From: Acinetobacter harbinensis
Lineage (GTDB): Bacteria > Pseudomonadota > Gammaproteobacteria > Pseudomonadales > Moraxellaceae
Assembly (NCBI RefSeq): GCF_000816495.1
Contig: NZ_JXBK01000001.1
Coordinates: forward strand, 492,142-556,141
Direction: 5' to 3'
DNA: 64,000 nucleotides
Shown: positions 9,459-18,278 of the stretch, piece by piece
Layout of the letters: every line of letters begins with the position of its first letter
How positions within the stretch are numbered: the first letter of the stretch is position 1
Translations under genes and position numbers: made by a program
The notes under the pieces: model-generated
The model's input: only the letters and a program-made list of their open reading frames with translations
The model's database searches: none
Told to the model about the DNA's origin: nothing

Positions 9459-9975
9459 ACCGATATTGTTAATTTTAGGTGCGGGAGGGCATGGACGCTC
9501 CGTTGCCGAAAGCGCTAAGCTATCAGGTAAATGGTCAGATATTATTTTTGCAGATGATAGTTGGCCGATTCATACCAGTGTCGCTGAATATAAGATTATT
9601 TGTGATATTCAAGGCCTAGATACATTAGAGATTGACAATCTTTTTGCTATAGCTGCGGTGGGTAATAATCAACGACGCGAACAGTGGCATAGCCGTTTAG
9701 CCGCATTAAATATTGCTCAAGCCAGTATTATTCATCCACATGCAATTATTAGTCCTACTGCACGTATCGGGCAGGGTGTTGCGATTATGGCAGGCTGTGT
9801 TGTGGGTACAAATACCAATATTGCTGATGGTGTCATTCTTAATATAGGTACATTAATAGATCATGATGTATCTGTTGAAAAGTATGCGCATCTAAGTGTC
9901 GGGGTTAAAGTTGTTGGCGGCAAAGACATCACTGAATATTCTTTTTTAGAGGTGGGCAGTATCATTGCTCATTAA
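9451..9975 (+). CDS. PglD-like sugar O/N-acyltransferase, apparently truncated at the C terminus
   Basis: A 174-residue protein with the PglD-family N-terminal nucleotide-sugar-binding domain (LILGAGGHGRSVAESA, FADDSW, AAVGNNQRREQWH). A left-handed beta-helix of hexapeptide repeats follows from about residue 100 (IIHPHAIISPTARIGQGV, AGCVVGTNTNIADGVILN). The family catalytic His is likely in TLIDHDVSV. The protein stops at FLEVGSIIAH, where relatives normally continue for several more coils and a C-terminal GNPAK-like segment, so roughly 30-40 residues seem missing. PglD enzymes acetylate a 4-amino sugar, yet no aminotransferase gene lies beside it. It overlaps itrB by 8 nt. Its activity is doubtful. 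Confidence 0.75.
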   Translation: MLKPILLILGAGGHGRSVAESAKLSGKWSDIIFADDSWPIHTSVAEYKIICDIQGLDTLEIDNLFAIAAVGNNQRREQWHSRLAALNIAQASIIHPHAIISPTARIGQGVAIMAGCVVGTNTNIADGVILNIGTLIDHDVSVEKYAHLSVGVKVVGGKDITEYSFLEVGSIIAH

Positions 9976-10057
9976 ATTGAAATGAATATCGTACTCATGC
10001 TATTAATTTGTAGTGTATAAAATCTCAGTATCCATGCATAGAAGCAAGAAGGTTTGT

Positions 10058-11932
10058 GTGAAATCAACAATTATTCAATTGGTCGAATCTCCTCGATGGT
10101 CAAAATTAGTCTTTCTCATTCTTCTTGACTTTTGTATTTTTCCTGTACTGATTTGGCTGTGTTATGCCTTACGTCAATTTGATTTAGGCGCAGACGTGGT
10201 ACCCAACATCGCCTTTGGTTCACTCTGGGTCAGTGGCATTGCGGTACTTTCCTTATTGCTCTGTGGCGTTTATCGTTTTATTGTTCGTACCTATAATGAA
10301 GTCTTTATGGTGAAGTTGGGACTGGCCACCTTGCTGAGCGTGGTGGGGCTGTATGCCTTGGCATACTTCAGTTATGCGTTTATTCCGACCTCTATTCCCT
10401 TGATGTTTGGCTTTTTTATGTTTGCTTGGGTGTGGTTTAGCCGTGGCTTTATCCGCTTTTTGGTGCACTCTTACTTACATGCGGATATTCATAAAAAACG
10501 TGTCGCTATTTATGGTGCGGGTTATGCCGGCCAGCAAGTGGCGGCGGCATTGTCTCGTTCAGACGAACACTTACCGCTGTTTTTTATTGATGATGCGACG
10601 TCATTGTCCGGTCAAATTTTGGGTGGACTGCAGGTCTATGATGCTAAAACGGCATTAAAAGTTATGGCCAAACGCAAAGTCGATGAAATTTTAATTGCCT
10701 TGCCTTCGGTCAGTCGCCCACGTAAAAGTGAAATTATTCAGCTGTTAGAACCTGCACATTTAAAAATTACCGAAATTCCGGGATTGACCAAATTGGTCGA
10801 TGGTGAAATTCGTATTTCAGATATTCAAGAAGTCGATATTATTGATTTATTGGGCCGCGATCCGGTGCCACCGATTCAAGAACTGTTGGCTAAAAATATT
10901 CAAGATAAAGTGGTGATGGTCACCGGTGCAGGTGGTTCGATTGGTTCAGAACTGTGCCGACAAATTATTAAAAATAAACCCACCAAACTGATTATTTATG
11001 AGCTGACTGAATTTGCGCTGTACAGTATCGATAAAGAACTGAATTTAAAAAGTCAGATTGAGATTATTCCTATTTTAGGCACCGTGTTGGATCAGGCCAA
11101 GTTAGAGCGCATATTAGAGCAATACGCGGTACAAACCGTTTATCATGCCGCCGCGTATAAACACGTACCACTGGTGGAATGTAACCCATTGGCCGGACTA
11201 AAAAACAATGCCATTGGGACCGCGTTTAGCTTAAATGCCGCAGTCAAAAAAGGCGTAGAAACCTTTGTCTTGATTTCAACCGATAAAGCTGTGCGCCCGA
11301 CCAATGTGATGGGGGCTTCAAAGCGTATGGCGGAGCTGTATTGTCAGGCCATGGCCGAAGCGCAAAGCCAGACCCAAGTCAGTATTGTCCGTTTTGGCAA
11401 TGTGTTGGGTTCATCTGGCTCAGTGGTGCCATTGTTTAAACAACAAATTGCCAAAGGCGGCCCAATTACCGTCACCCATCCGGATGTCACACGTTACTTT
11501 ATGACTATTCCAGAGGCGTCACAATTGGTGATTCAAGCCGGTGCCTTGGGGCAGGGCGGTGATGTGTTTTTACTCGATATGGGCGACCCAGTGCGTATTC
11601 AAGATTTAGCCCGCCAAATGATTTCCTTAAGTGGTTTAAAATACCGCGCTGCCGATTCAGAGATTGGCGATATTGGCATTGAATATTCGGGTTTACGCCC
11701 TGGTGAAAAACTCTATGAAGAGTTACTGATTGACCATGACAATACCGAAATCACGCAACATAGTCGTATTTTAAGATCGTTTGAAAAGCATTATCCTTTA
11801 CATCAGTTGATTGAAGTGTTTGAAAAGATGAACAGTCTCACGGCCATTGATGAGGATATTGATTGGGCCTTAAAACAATTAGAGTATTATGTGGATGGTT
11901 ATCAGCGCGGCAAAGAAATTAAAGTCAATTAG
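10058..11932 (+). CDS. gdr: UDP-GlcNAc 4,6-dehydratase, membrane-anchored (Gdr/PglF/WbpM-like)
   Basis: It makes UDP-4-keto-6-deoxy-GlcNAc, the precursor of QuiNAc/FucNAc-type sugars. The N-terminal ~140 residues contain four membrane helices. A Rossmann-like CoA-binding-type domain follows (VAIYGAGYAGQQVA). The C-terminal SDR dehydratase begins at VTGAGGSIGSELC and carries ISTDKAVRPTNVMGASKRM with catalytic Met-x3-Lys, RFGNVLGSSGSV and SGLRPGEKLYEE. I place the start at GTG 10058 (624 aa) because AGAAGG lies 5 nt upstream and the family length fits; an in-frame GTG at 10013 would add 15 residues. galU follows after 25 nt. Confidence 0.93.
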   Translation: MKSTIIQLVESPRWSKLVFLILLDFCIFPVLIWLCYALRQFDLGADVVPNIAFGSLWVSGIAVLSLLLCGVYRFIVRTYNEVFMVKLGLATLLSVVGLYALAYFSYAFIPTSIPLMFGFFMFAWVWFSRGFIRFLVHSYLHADIHKKRVAIYGAGYAGQQVAAALSRSDEHLPLFFIDDATSLSGQILGGLQVYDAKTALKVMAKRKVDEILIALPSVSRPRKSEIIQLLEPAHLKITEIPGLTKLVDGEIRISDIQEVDIIDLLGRDPVPPIQELLAKNIQDKVVMVTGAGGSIGSELCRQIIKNKPTKLIIYELTEFALYSIDKELNLKSQIEIIPILGTVLDQAKLERILEQYAVQTVYHAAAYKHVPLVECNPLAGLKNNAIGTAFSLNAAVKKGVETFVLISTDKAVRPTNVMGASKRMAELYCQAMAEAQSQTQVSIVRFGNVLGSSGSVVPLFKQQIAKGGPITVTHPDVTRYFMTIPEASQLVIQAGALGQGGDVFLLDMGDPVRIQDLARQMISLSGLKYRAADSEIGDIGIEYSGLRPGEKLYEELLIDHDNTEITQHSRILRSFEKHYPLHQLIEVFEKMNSLTAIDEDIDWALKQLEYYVDGYQRGKEIKVN

Positions 11933-11957
11933 AGTCAATGCATAACGGGTGATAAGG

Positions 11958-12833
11958 ATGATTAAAAAAGCAATTCTGCCTGTTGCAGGTTTAGGCACAC
12001 GTTTTTTACCGGCCAGTAAGTCCATTCCCAAAGAAATGGTCACCGTCGTCGATCGCCCTGCGATTGAATATGTGGTGAAAGAAGCCGTGGCAGCCGGTAT
12101 TGAGCAGATTATCTTGGTCACCCATACATCAAAAGCCTCAATTGAAAATTATTTTGATCGTAATTTTGAGCTTGAAACACGCTTAGAACAAAAACAAAAA
12201 TGGGATTTACTCCAAGAAATCACTGAGATTTTACCGCCGCATGTCAGTGTGGTTAGTGTGCGTCAGCCACAACCATTGGGTTTAGGGCATGCAGTATTGT
12301 GTGCCAAAGCGATCATTGGTGATGATGATTTTGCCGTGTTATTGCCGGATGTGTTGGTGAAAGATCATGAGGCGATTAATGATTTAAGCCTGATGATTCA
12401 ACGTTTTGATGCATCAAAAGCTGCACAGATTATGGTCGAAGCAGTTCCTGATCATCTGGTGGATCAATATGGCATTGTTGATGTTAAGCACTTACCGAAT
12501 GAAGGTGAAAGTATCGTGATGCAAGGTATAGTAGAAAAACCTGCTCTAGGTACCGCGCCATCCAATCTTTCAGTGGTGGGGCGTTATATTTTACCTGCTA
12601 AAATTATGCAACTCTTAGAAACAACGCCAAAAGGTGCTGGTGGTGAAATTCAACTGACCGATGCGATTGCAGCATTACAACAGCTAGAAAATGTTGAAGC
12701 CTATCGGATGCAAGGCCAAACCTTTGACTGTGGCAACAAACTTGGCTATCTAAAAGCAGTATTACATTATGGCGTAGACCATCCTAAACTCGGTGAAGCA
12801 TTTAAAGACTTAATTAAAGAACTCGAATTATAA
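11958..12833 (+). CDS. galU: UTP-glucose-1-phosphate uridylyltransferase
   Basis: It makes UDP-glucose from UTP and glucose-1-phosphate, feeding Ugd and Gne1. The 291-residue protein opens with AILPVAGLGTRFLPASK and SIPKEMVTVVDRPAIEYV, the nucleotidyltransferase signature. LPDVLVKD holds the metal-binding Asp, VEKP the substrate Glu-Lys, and GAGGEIQLTDAI and FDCGNKLGYLKA are C-terminal family blocks. ATG at 11958 matches the usual N terminus MIKKAIL; a GTG three codons upstream is also in frame. It is the first of the conserved K-locus housekeeping genes and is followed by ugd after 14 nt. Confidence 0.96.
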   Translation: MIKKAILPVAGLGTRFLPASKSIPKEMVTVVDRPAIEYVVKEAVAAGIEQIILVTHTSKASIENYFDRNFELETRLEQKQKWDLLQEITEILPPHVSVVSVRQPQPLGLGHAVLCAKAIIGDDDFAVLLPDVLVKDHEAINDLSLMIQRFDASKAAQIMVEAVPDHLVDQYGIVDVKHLPNEGESIVMQGIVEKPALGTAPSNLSVVGRYILPAKIMQLLETTPKGAGGEIQLTDAIAALQQLENVEAYRMQGQTFDCGNKLGYLKAVLHYGVDHPKLGEAFKDLIKELEL

Positions 12834-12847
12834 GACTAGGAATTTAT

Positions 12848-14104
12848 ATGAAAGTTGCAGTATTTGGACAAACTCTTTATGCCGGTGTGTTAGCCGCTTT
12901 ATTGGCAGAATGTGGTCATTACGTTTTTTGGTGTGAACTGTTAAAAAAGCCCACTTCAGAGCAGGCGTATACTCAAGATGAAGTAGTCAAGCAATTGCTT
13001 GATAAGCAGCATCAAAGTGGATTTTTAAAGTACTGCGATTTTAATACGATTCCTTTAGATATAGATGCTTATCTATTTAGTTTTAATCCGACTGAAAAAG
13101 TACAAGCGATTGAAATTTTAAAAGAAATTGAGCGACGCACTATTATTCATCCAAAGCTAATGATTAATGCCTCAACTTTAGGCCTGTATGGTACAGAGCA
13201 ATTTGAAAAGATTCTGAATCAAGATGAATGGGTATATTTACCGGATATTATTCAAGAAGGTAATGCTTTACAAAGTCTAGTTCAGGTTAAACAGCTCATT
13301 GTCGGTTGTGGGCTTGAGTCTAGCCAAGTGAAAATCAAAGAATTATTAGGTCCCTTATTTCCGCGTGAACAACAATATTTATTTATGCCTATACTAGATG
13401 CTGAATTTACTAAGCTGAGTATTTCAGGCATGTTGGCCACACGCATTAGTTATATCAATGATTTAGCCATAGTGGCAGAAAAACTTGGCATTGATATTGA
13501 GCATGTGCGTCAGGGGATGGCTGCAGATAATCGTATCGGGGAATCTTATTTATATCCGGGTGCAGGGTTTGGCGGAGAAAACTTTTCACATGATATCTTA
13601 ACGCTGTCGAATACCGTGTCAGATACTGGGATGAAAAGTCAGCTGCTCTCTCAGGTTTGGGAGATTAATGAGCAGCAAAAAGAAATTTTATTCCGTAAAC
13701 TGTGGAATTATTTTAGCGGTGATTTAAAGGGTAAAACCGTGGCCATTTGGGGTGCTGCCTTTAAAGAAAATACCGCACGTATTCAGCAGTCACCGATTCA
13801 TGCCATGTTAGAGGCCTTATGGGCACAAGGCGTGACCGTACAATTACACGATCCGCAAGCACTTGTAGAAATAGAAAAAGTATATGGTCATCGTGCAGAT
13901 TTAATTTACTGTACAGATCAGTATCAGGCTGCTCAAGATGCCCATGCACTGTGTTTACTCACTGCGTGGAAGCAGTATTGGAGTCCAGACTATAAGCGCC
14001 TACTTCAGCAGATGCAGCATCCGCTGATTTTAGATGGCCGTAATATTTATAACCCAAGTTATGTCAAAGCTCAAGGGTTTGCATATACGGGAGTGGGACG
14101 CTAA
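12848..14104 (+). CDS. ugd: UDP-glucose 6-dehydrogenase family, divergent active site
   Basis: By position and overall fold this is the K-locus Ugd, which should oxidise UDP-glucose to UDP-glucuronate. The 418-residue protein keeps [11 protein letters not shown], the [10 protein letters not shown] block (PEFLREG equivalent) and the Lys of [17 protein letters not shown]. The C-terminal domain blocks [12 protein letters not shown] and LLTAWKQYW are also kept. The catalytic Cys motif GG-S-C-F-P-K-D reads GGENFSHD here, so the nucleophilic Cys is Asn. The usual Asn after the catalytic Lys is Ser. The N-terminal GxGxxG is not intact (FGQTLYAGV). I recall Acinetobacter K-locus orthologues looking similar, so this may be a lineage trait. 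The stop codon overlaps the pgi start by 1 nt. Confidence 0.85.
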   Translation: MKVAVFGQTLYAGVLAALLAECGHYVFWCELLKKPTSEQAYTQDEVVKQLLDKQHQSGFLKYCDFNTIPLDIDAYLFSFNPTEKVQAIEILKEIERRTIIHPKLMINASTLGLYGTEQFEKILNQDEWVYLPDIIQEGNALQSLVQVKQLIVGCGLESSQVKIKELLGPLFPREQQYLFMPILDAEFTKLSISGMLATRISYINDLAIVAEKLGIDIEHVRQGMAADNRIGESYLYPGAGFGGENFSHDILTLSNTVSDTGMKSQLLSQVWEINEQQKEILFRKLWNYFSGDLKGKTVAIWGAAFKENTARIQQSPIHAMLEALWAQGVTVQLHDPQALVEIEKVYGHRADLIYCTDQYQAAQDAHALCLLTAWKQYWSPDYKRLLQQMQHPLILDGRNIYNPSYVKAQGFAYTGVGR

Positions 14105-15774
14105 TGCCACAGCCAAGCACGCCTTTAGCGACTCATGATGCCGAGATTTTAGCCACGTTGGATCGTTTAAAGCAACAGTTTACACAGCGCCATTTAAATG
14201 AACTGTTCGCACAAGATGAACAGCGCTTTGATCGTTTTTCTGTGATTTTTGAACAGATGATTCTAGATTTTAGTAAGCAGCGCATTGATTCAAGCGTATT
14301 AGACAGTCTAATACAGTTTGCAGAAAAGTATCACTTGGCTGAACGGATTGAGCAGCTGTTTTCTCAGCAATGTATTAATTACACCGAACAGCGCGCCGCC
14401 ATGCATTGGGCACTGCGTTTACCCAAAGATGATCCGCTGCATAGTGAATTAGCGATGCCCGTGCATCTACAGCTGGAGCGCATGTTTGCTTTGGTGGAAA
14501 AAATGCATGCCGGACAATGCCGCGGTAGCAGCGGTGAAGTGATTCAGGATGTGGTCAATATCGGCGTCGGGGGGTCAGATTTAGGCCCGTTGATGGTGAC
14601 TCAAGCACTGTCCGATTTTAAGCAGGTCACGGCAAAACCGTTGAATGTGCATTTTGTATCGACCATTGATGGCAGTCAATTATCGGATTTGTTACATCAA
14701 CTACGCCCTGAAACCACGTTATTTATTATTTCTTCTAAGTCTTTTGCCACCATTGATACCTTGTCTAATGCGCAAACGGCACGTTTGTGGCTTGAAAAAA
14801 CCTTCGGTGCGCAAAGCCAATTTTTAAAACAGCATTTTATTGGGGTATCAACCAAAGCAGATAAAATGACCGAGTGGGGCATTGCCGCAGACAATCAATT
14901 TTTACTGTGGGATTGGGTGGGCGGACGCTACTCTTTGTGGTCATGCATCGGTTTGCCGATTGCCTTAAGTATTGGTGTCGAAGGTTTTAAGCAGCTACTG
15001 GCCGGCGCGCATAAAATGGATCAGCATTTTCAACAGACTGCCTTTGAAAAAAACATACCAGTATTAATGGCGCTGTTGGGACTATGGAATAATAATTTTC
15101 TCAATATCCAAACCCATGCGGTACTGCCCTATGATGGCCGCTTAAAATATTTTGCCGCCTACTTACAACAGTTGGAAATGGAATCCAACGGGAAATCGAT
15201 TCAGCGTAATGGCGAGAAAGTTACTTTCGATACTTGCCCGATTATCTGGGGCGAGGTGGGGCCCAATGCACAGCATGCGTTTTATCAATTGTTGCATCAG
15301 GGCACACATGCCGTCAGTTGTGATTTTATCGCCCCAATCCAGCGTTACAATACCGATCAGTTTACCTATGTAGAAAATGCGGCGGCCTTAATTGAACAGC
15401 ATCATTTGGCCTTAGCCAATTGTTTGGCACAGTCCAGACTGTTGGCCTTTGGCAATCAAGCTTTAGATGCTGCTGATTTGCCATCCTTACCGCTGTATAA
15501 GCAATATAGCGGTAATCAGCCCAGTAGCACGCTGTTATTAGATGAGTTAAATCCCTATAGTTTAGGAATGCTGATTGCGACGTATGAACATAAAGTATTT
15601 ACCCAATCGGTGCTGTGGAATATCAATCCGTTCGACCAATGGGGGGTGGAAAAGGGTAAAAATATTGCCGATCAACTGCTGCCACTTTTAAATGCGGACT
15701 TTGCAGATACACGTGGCTTAGATGCATCCACCCAAGGTTTAATTAAAATGTTACGGGAAAAAATAGATGGCTAA
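14104..15774 (+). CDS. pgi: Glucose-6-phosphate isomerase
   Basis: It interconverts glucose-6-phosphate and fructose-6-phosphate in the cytoplasm, linking central metabolism to the capsule sugar pool. The 556-residue protein shows [14 protein letters not shown] (sugar-phosphate loop), [24 protein letters not shown] and [11 protein letters not shown] with the catalytic Glu. Later blocks are the [12 protein letters not shown] region and [12 protein letters not shown] with the PGI signature Lys. The ATG overlaps the ugd stop by one base, and its own end overlaps gne1 by 8 nt, so translation of ugd-pgi-gne1 is probably coupled. Acinetobacter K-locus papers call this gene gpi. Confidence 0.97.
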   Translation: MPQPSTPLATHDAEILATLDRLKQQFTQRHLNELFAQDEQRFDRFSVIFEQMILDFSKQRIDSSVLDSLIQFAEKYHLAERIEQLFSQQCINYTEQRAAMHWALRLPKDDPLHSELAMPVHLQLERMFALVEKMHAGQCRGSSGEVIQDVVNIGVGGSDLGPLMVTQALSDFKQVTAKPLNVHFVSTIDGSQLSDLLHQLRPETTLFIISSKSFATIDTLSNAQTARLWLEKTFGAQSQFLKQHFIGVSTKADKMTEWGIAADNQFLLWDWVGGRYSLWSCIGLPIALSIGVEGFKQLLAGAHKMDQHFQQTAFEKNIPVLMALLGLWNNNFLNIQTHAVLPYDGRLKYFAAYLQQLEMESNGKSIQRNGEKVTFDTCPIIWGEVGPNAQHAFYQLLHQGTHAVSCDFIAPIQRYNTDQFTYVENAAALIEQHHLALANCLAQSRLLAFGNQALDAADLPSLPLYKQYSGNQPSSTLLLDELNPYSLGMLIATYEHKVFTQSVLWNINPFDQWGVEKGKNIADQLLPLLNADFADTRGLDASTQGLIKMLREKIDG

Positions 15775-16786
15775 TATTTTAGTAACTGGCGGTGCCGGTT
15801 ATATTGGCTCGCACACCTGTATTGAGCTACTCAATGCCGGCCACGAGGTTGTGGTGCTGGACAATTTATCCAATAGTTCTGAAGAATCTTTAAACCGTGT
15901 GCAAGAATTGACAGAAAAATCGTTGACCTTTATACAAGGGGATATCCGAGATGGACACACCTTAGATCAACTGTTTCAGCAGCATGCCATTGATGCGGTG
16001 ATTCATTTTGCCGGCTTAAAGGCCGTAGGCGAAAGTCAGCAGATCCCTCTGACCTATTTTGATAACAACATCGCTGGATCCATCAACTTGGTGAATGCCA
16101 TGCAGCGTGCCAATATCTTCCATTTGGTGTTTAGCTCCTCTGCCACGGTCTATGATGAAGCCAATATCTCCCCACTCAATGAAGATATGCCGACGGGGAT
16201 GCCGACCAATAATTATGGCTATACCAAACTGATTGTTGAGCAACTCTTACAAAAGCTGTGTATTGCCGATGAGCGTTGGTCGATTGCATTACTGCGTTAT
16301 TTTAATCCGGTAGGCGCACATAAAAGTGGTCGAATCGGTGAAGATCCGCAAGGTATTCCGAATAATTTAATGCCGTATATTACCCAAGTGGCGGTCGGTC
16401 GGCGTGAGAAATTGTCTATTTTTGGCAATGATTATGACACTGTGGATGGCACCGGTGTACGTGACTATATTCATGTGGTCGATTTGGCCAATGCACATTT
16501 ATGTGCGCTCAATAATCGTTTAAAACAGCAGGGTAGCCGCGCATGGAATATTGGTACCGGCCAAGGCTCATCGGTTTTACAAGTTAAGAATACCTTTGAA
16601 CAGGTCAGCGGTGTGCCGGTTGCCTTTGAGTGTGTGGCGCGTCGTGCAGGGGATGTGGCAACGTCATTTGCCGACAATACCCGTGCTGTGACAGAATTGG
16701 GTTGGACGCCGCAATATAGTTTAGAGGATATGTTGGCAGATAGCTGGCAGTGGCAGCAGCAAAATCCAAATGGTTATTTAAAATAA
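15767..16786 (+). CDS. gne1: UDP-glucose/UDP-GlcNAc 4-epimerase (GalE/Gne1)
   Basis: It epimerises C4 of UDP-glucose and, in this locus type, probably UDP-GlcNAc, supplying UDP-Gal/UDP-GalNAc. The 339-residue extended SDR protein has [13 protein letters not shown] at the N terminus, [18 protein letters not shown], catalytic [14 protein letters not shown] with the SGRIGEDP loop, [15 protein letters not shown], and [11 protein letters not shown] near the C terminus. It is the last + strand gene of the K locus and ends 10 nt before a strong terminator shared with pgm. Confidence 0.93.
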   Translation: MANILVTGGAGYIGSHTCIELLNAGHEVVVLDNLSNSSEESLNRVQELTEKSLTFIQGDIRDGHTLDQLFQQHAIDAVIHFAGLKAVGESQQIPLTYFDNNIAGSINLVNAMQRANIFHLVFSSSATVYDEANISPLNEDMPTGMPTNNYGYTKLIVEQLLQKLCIADERWSIALLRYFNPVGAHKSGRIGEDPQGIPNNLMPYITQVAVGRREKLSIFGNDYDTVDGTGVRDYIHVVDLANAHLCALNNRLKQQGSRAWNIGTGQGSSVLQVKNTFEQVSGVPVAFECVARRAGDVATSFADNTRAVTELGWTPQYSLEDMLADSWQWQQQNPNGYLK

Positions 16787-16796
16787 ACCGCACATG

Positions 16797-16828
16797 AAAA
16801 AATGGGCGCTATCACAGCGCCCATTTTT
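16797..16828. terminator. Bidirectional rho-independent terminator, gne1/pgm
   Basis: A perfect hairpin AAAAATGGGCGCT-ATCAC-AGCGCCCATTTTT stands between the convergent gne1 (+) and pgm (-). It has A/T tracts on both sides, so it can end transcripts from both directions. Confidence 0.92.
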
Positions 16829-16848
16829 ATAGCATGAATATCGTCAGA

Positions 16849-18219
16849 TTAATCCTGAATTAAGGCACTCAGTTCTTCGATATACTCTGACATGGCTTTG
16901 GGATTTTGATCCAAACGGCTTTCAATATTTAAACGCAGCAAGGGTTCGGTGTTTGAGGCCCGTACATTAAAACGCCAACTGCCAAAATCTAAACTGACGC
17001 CATCGCTGTGATCAAGGATTGGATTTTGTAAGGCATAATGGCTGAGCAATTTTTCAATGGTGGCTTGGCTGTCGGCCACGGTAAAGTTAATTTCTCCGCT
17101 ACACGGAAACTGATAAATCATCTCTTCGACCAGTGCAGATAAGGATTGCTCCGTTTCAGACAGAAGGGCAATGACCAGTAACCATGGAATCATGCCGCTG
17201 TCACAATAGGCAAAGTCACGAAAATAATGATGCGCACTCATTTCTCCGCCATAGGCTGCATTATGCTCCCGCATTTTATCTTTAATAAAGGAGTGCCCCG
17301 ATTTAGACTGGATCGCAATGCCGTTATATTGCTCCGTAATCGCCAAAGTGTTCCAAATTAAGCGTGGATCATGCACAATTTTTTCACCGGCCTGTTTCAG
17401 TAAAAAAGCTTGCGCCAATAAGCCAACGATATAATAGCCTTCAATGAACTGCCCTTTTTCATCAAACAAGAAACAGCGGTCAAAGTCACCATCCCAAGCA
17501 ATACCCAAATCGGCTTGATGTTCAATCACCGCATCACGGGTACTGGCACGATTTTCAATTAAGATGGGGTTGGGAATACCATGAGGAAAAGTACCATCGG
17601 CTTGATGATGGATTTTAATCAGTTGCAGTGGAACACCCAGTTGCTGGAATTTTTCCTCTAAAGCATCAATCACATGTCCTGCGGCACCGTTGCCCGCGTT
17701 CATGACCAGCTTTAATGGTTTAATTTTGCTGGGGTCAATATAGCCTAATAAATGCTGAATAAATTCCGGCAGAATATTATATTGTTCGGTACGGCCTTTG
17801 TTTTCAACGGCGATAAATTGCGCGCTTTCAGCCAAGGCTTGAATCTGTTTCAGTCCGGAATCAGCCCCAATTGGTCGGGCATTTTCCCGCACCAATTTCA
17901 TGCCGTTATAGTCCATCGGATTATGGCTGGCGGTAATTTCAATACCGCCTTGCACATCTAAATGAAATGCACCGAAATAAACCTCTTCAGTACCAGTCAT
18001 GCCCAAATCAAGCACATTCACGCCGGCATCATTTAAACCGCGCATGGTGGCCTGTTTTAAGCCCTCACTGCTTAAGCGCATATCACAACCAACCACAACC
18101 GTTTTAGGCTGATAAATCTGTCCATAGGCACGGCCAACTTTATAAGCAATTTCTTCATTGAGTTCTGTGCCCAGTTTGCCGCGAATATCGTAGGCTTTAA
18201 AACACGTCAATTGAGTCAT
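16849..18219 (-). CDS. pgm: Phosphomannomutase/phosphoglucomutase
   Basis: It interconverts hexose-1- and hexose-6-phosphates, giving glucose-1-phosphate for GalU. The 456-residue protein has [10 protein letters not shown] at the N terminus, catalytic phosphoserine loop [11 protein letters not shown], the metal-binding [19 protein letters not shown] sugar-specificity loop and [12 protein letters not shown] phosphate-binding loop. The ATG at 18219 is preceded by an in-frame TTG. It faces the K locus from the opposite strand, the standard position for Acinetobacter pgm. It lies just downstream of the glmS terminator, so it likely has its own promoter in the short gap or relies on readthrough. 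Confidence 0.96.
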   Translation of the reverse strand: MTQLTCFKAYDIRGKLGTELNEEIAYKVGRAYGQIYQPKTVVVGCDMRLSSEGLKQATMRGLNDAGVNVLDLGMTGTEEVYFGAFHLDVQGGIEITASHNPMDYNGMKLVRENARPIGADSGLKQIQALAESAQFIAVENKGRTEQYNILPEFIQHLLGYIDPSKIKPLKLVMNAGNGAAGHVIDALEEKFQQLGVPLQLIKIHHQADGTFPHGIPNPILIENRASTRDAVIEHQADLGIAWDGDFDRCFLFDEKGQFIEGYYIVGLLAQAFLLKQAGEKIVHDPRLIWNTLAITEQYNGIAIQSKSGHSFIKDKMREHNAAYGGEMSAHHYFRDFAYCDSGMIPWLLVIALLSETEQSLSALVEEMIYQFPCSGEINFTVADSQATIEKLLSHYALQNPILDHSDGVSLDFGSWRFNVRASNTEPLLRLNIESRLDQNPKAMSEYIEELSALIQD

Positions 18220-18243
18220 CAAGGTTCCTTATAAAATTAGATA

Positions 18244-18269
18244 TAAAAAAAGGCCAGTTTTCACTGGCC
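18244..18269 (-). terminator. Rho-independent terminator after glmS
   Basis: On the minus strand GGCCAGT-GAAA-ACTGGCC is followed by a run of seven T. It starts 10 nt beyond the glmS stop codon and ends the rib-nus-thi-pgpA-glm gene run. Confidence 0.9.
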
Positions 18270-18278
18270 GGATGGCGC

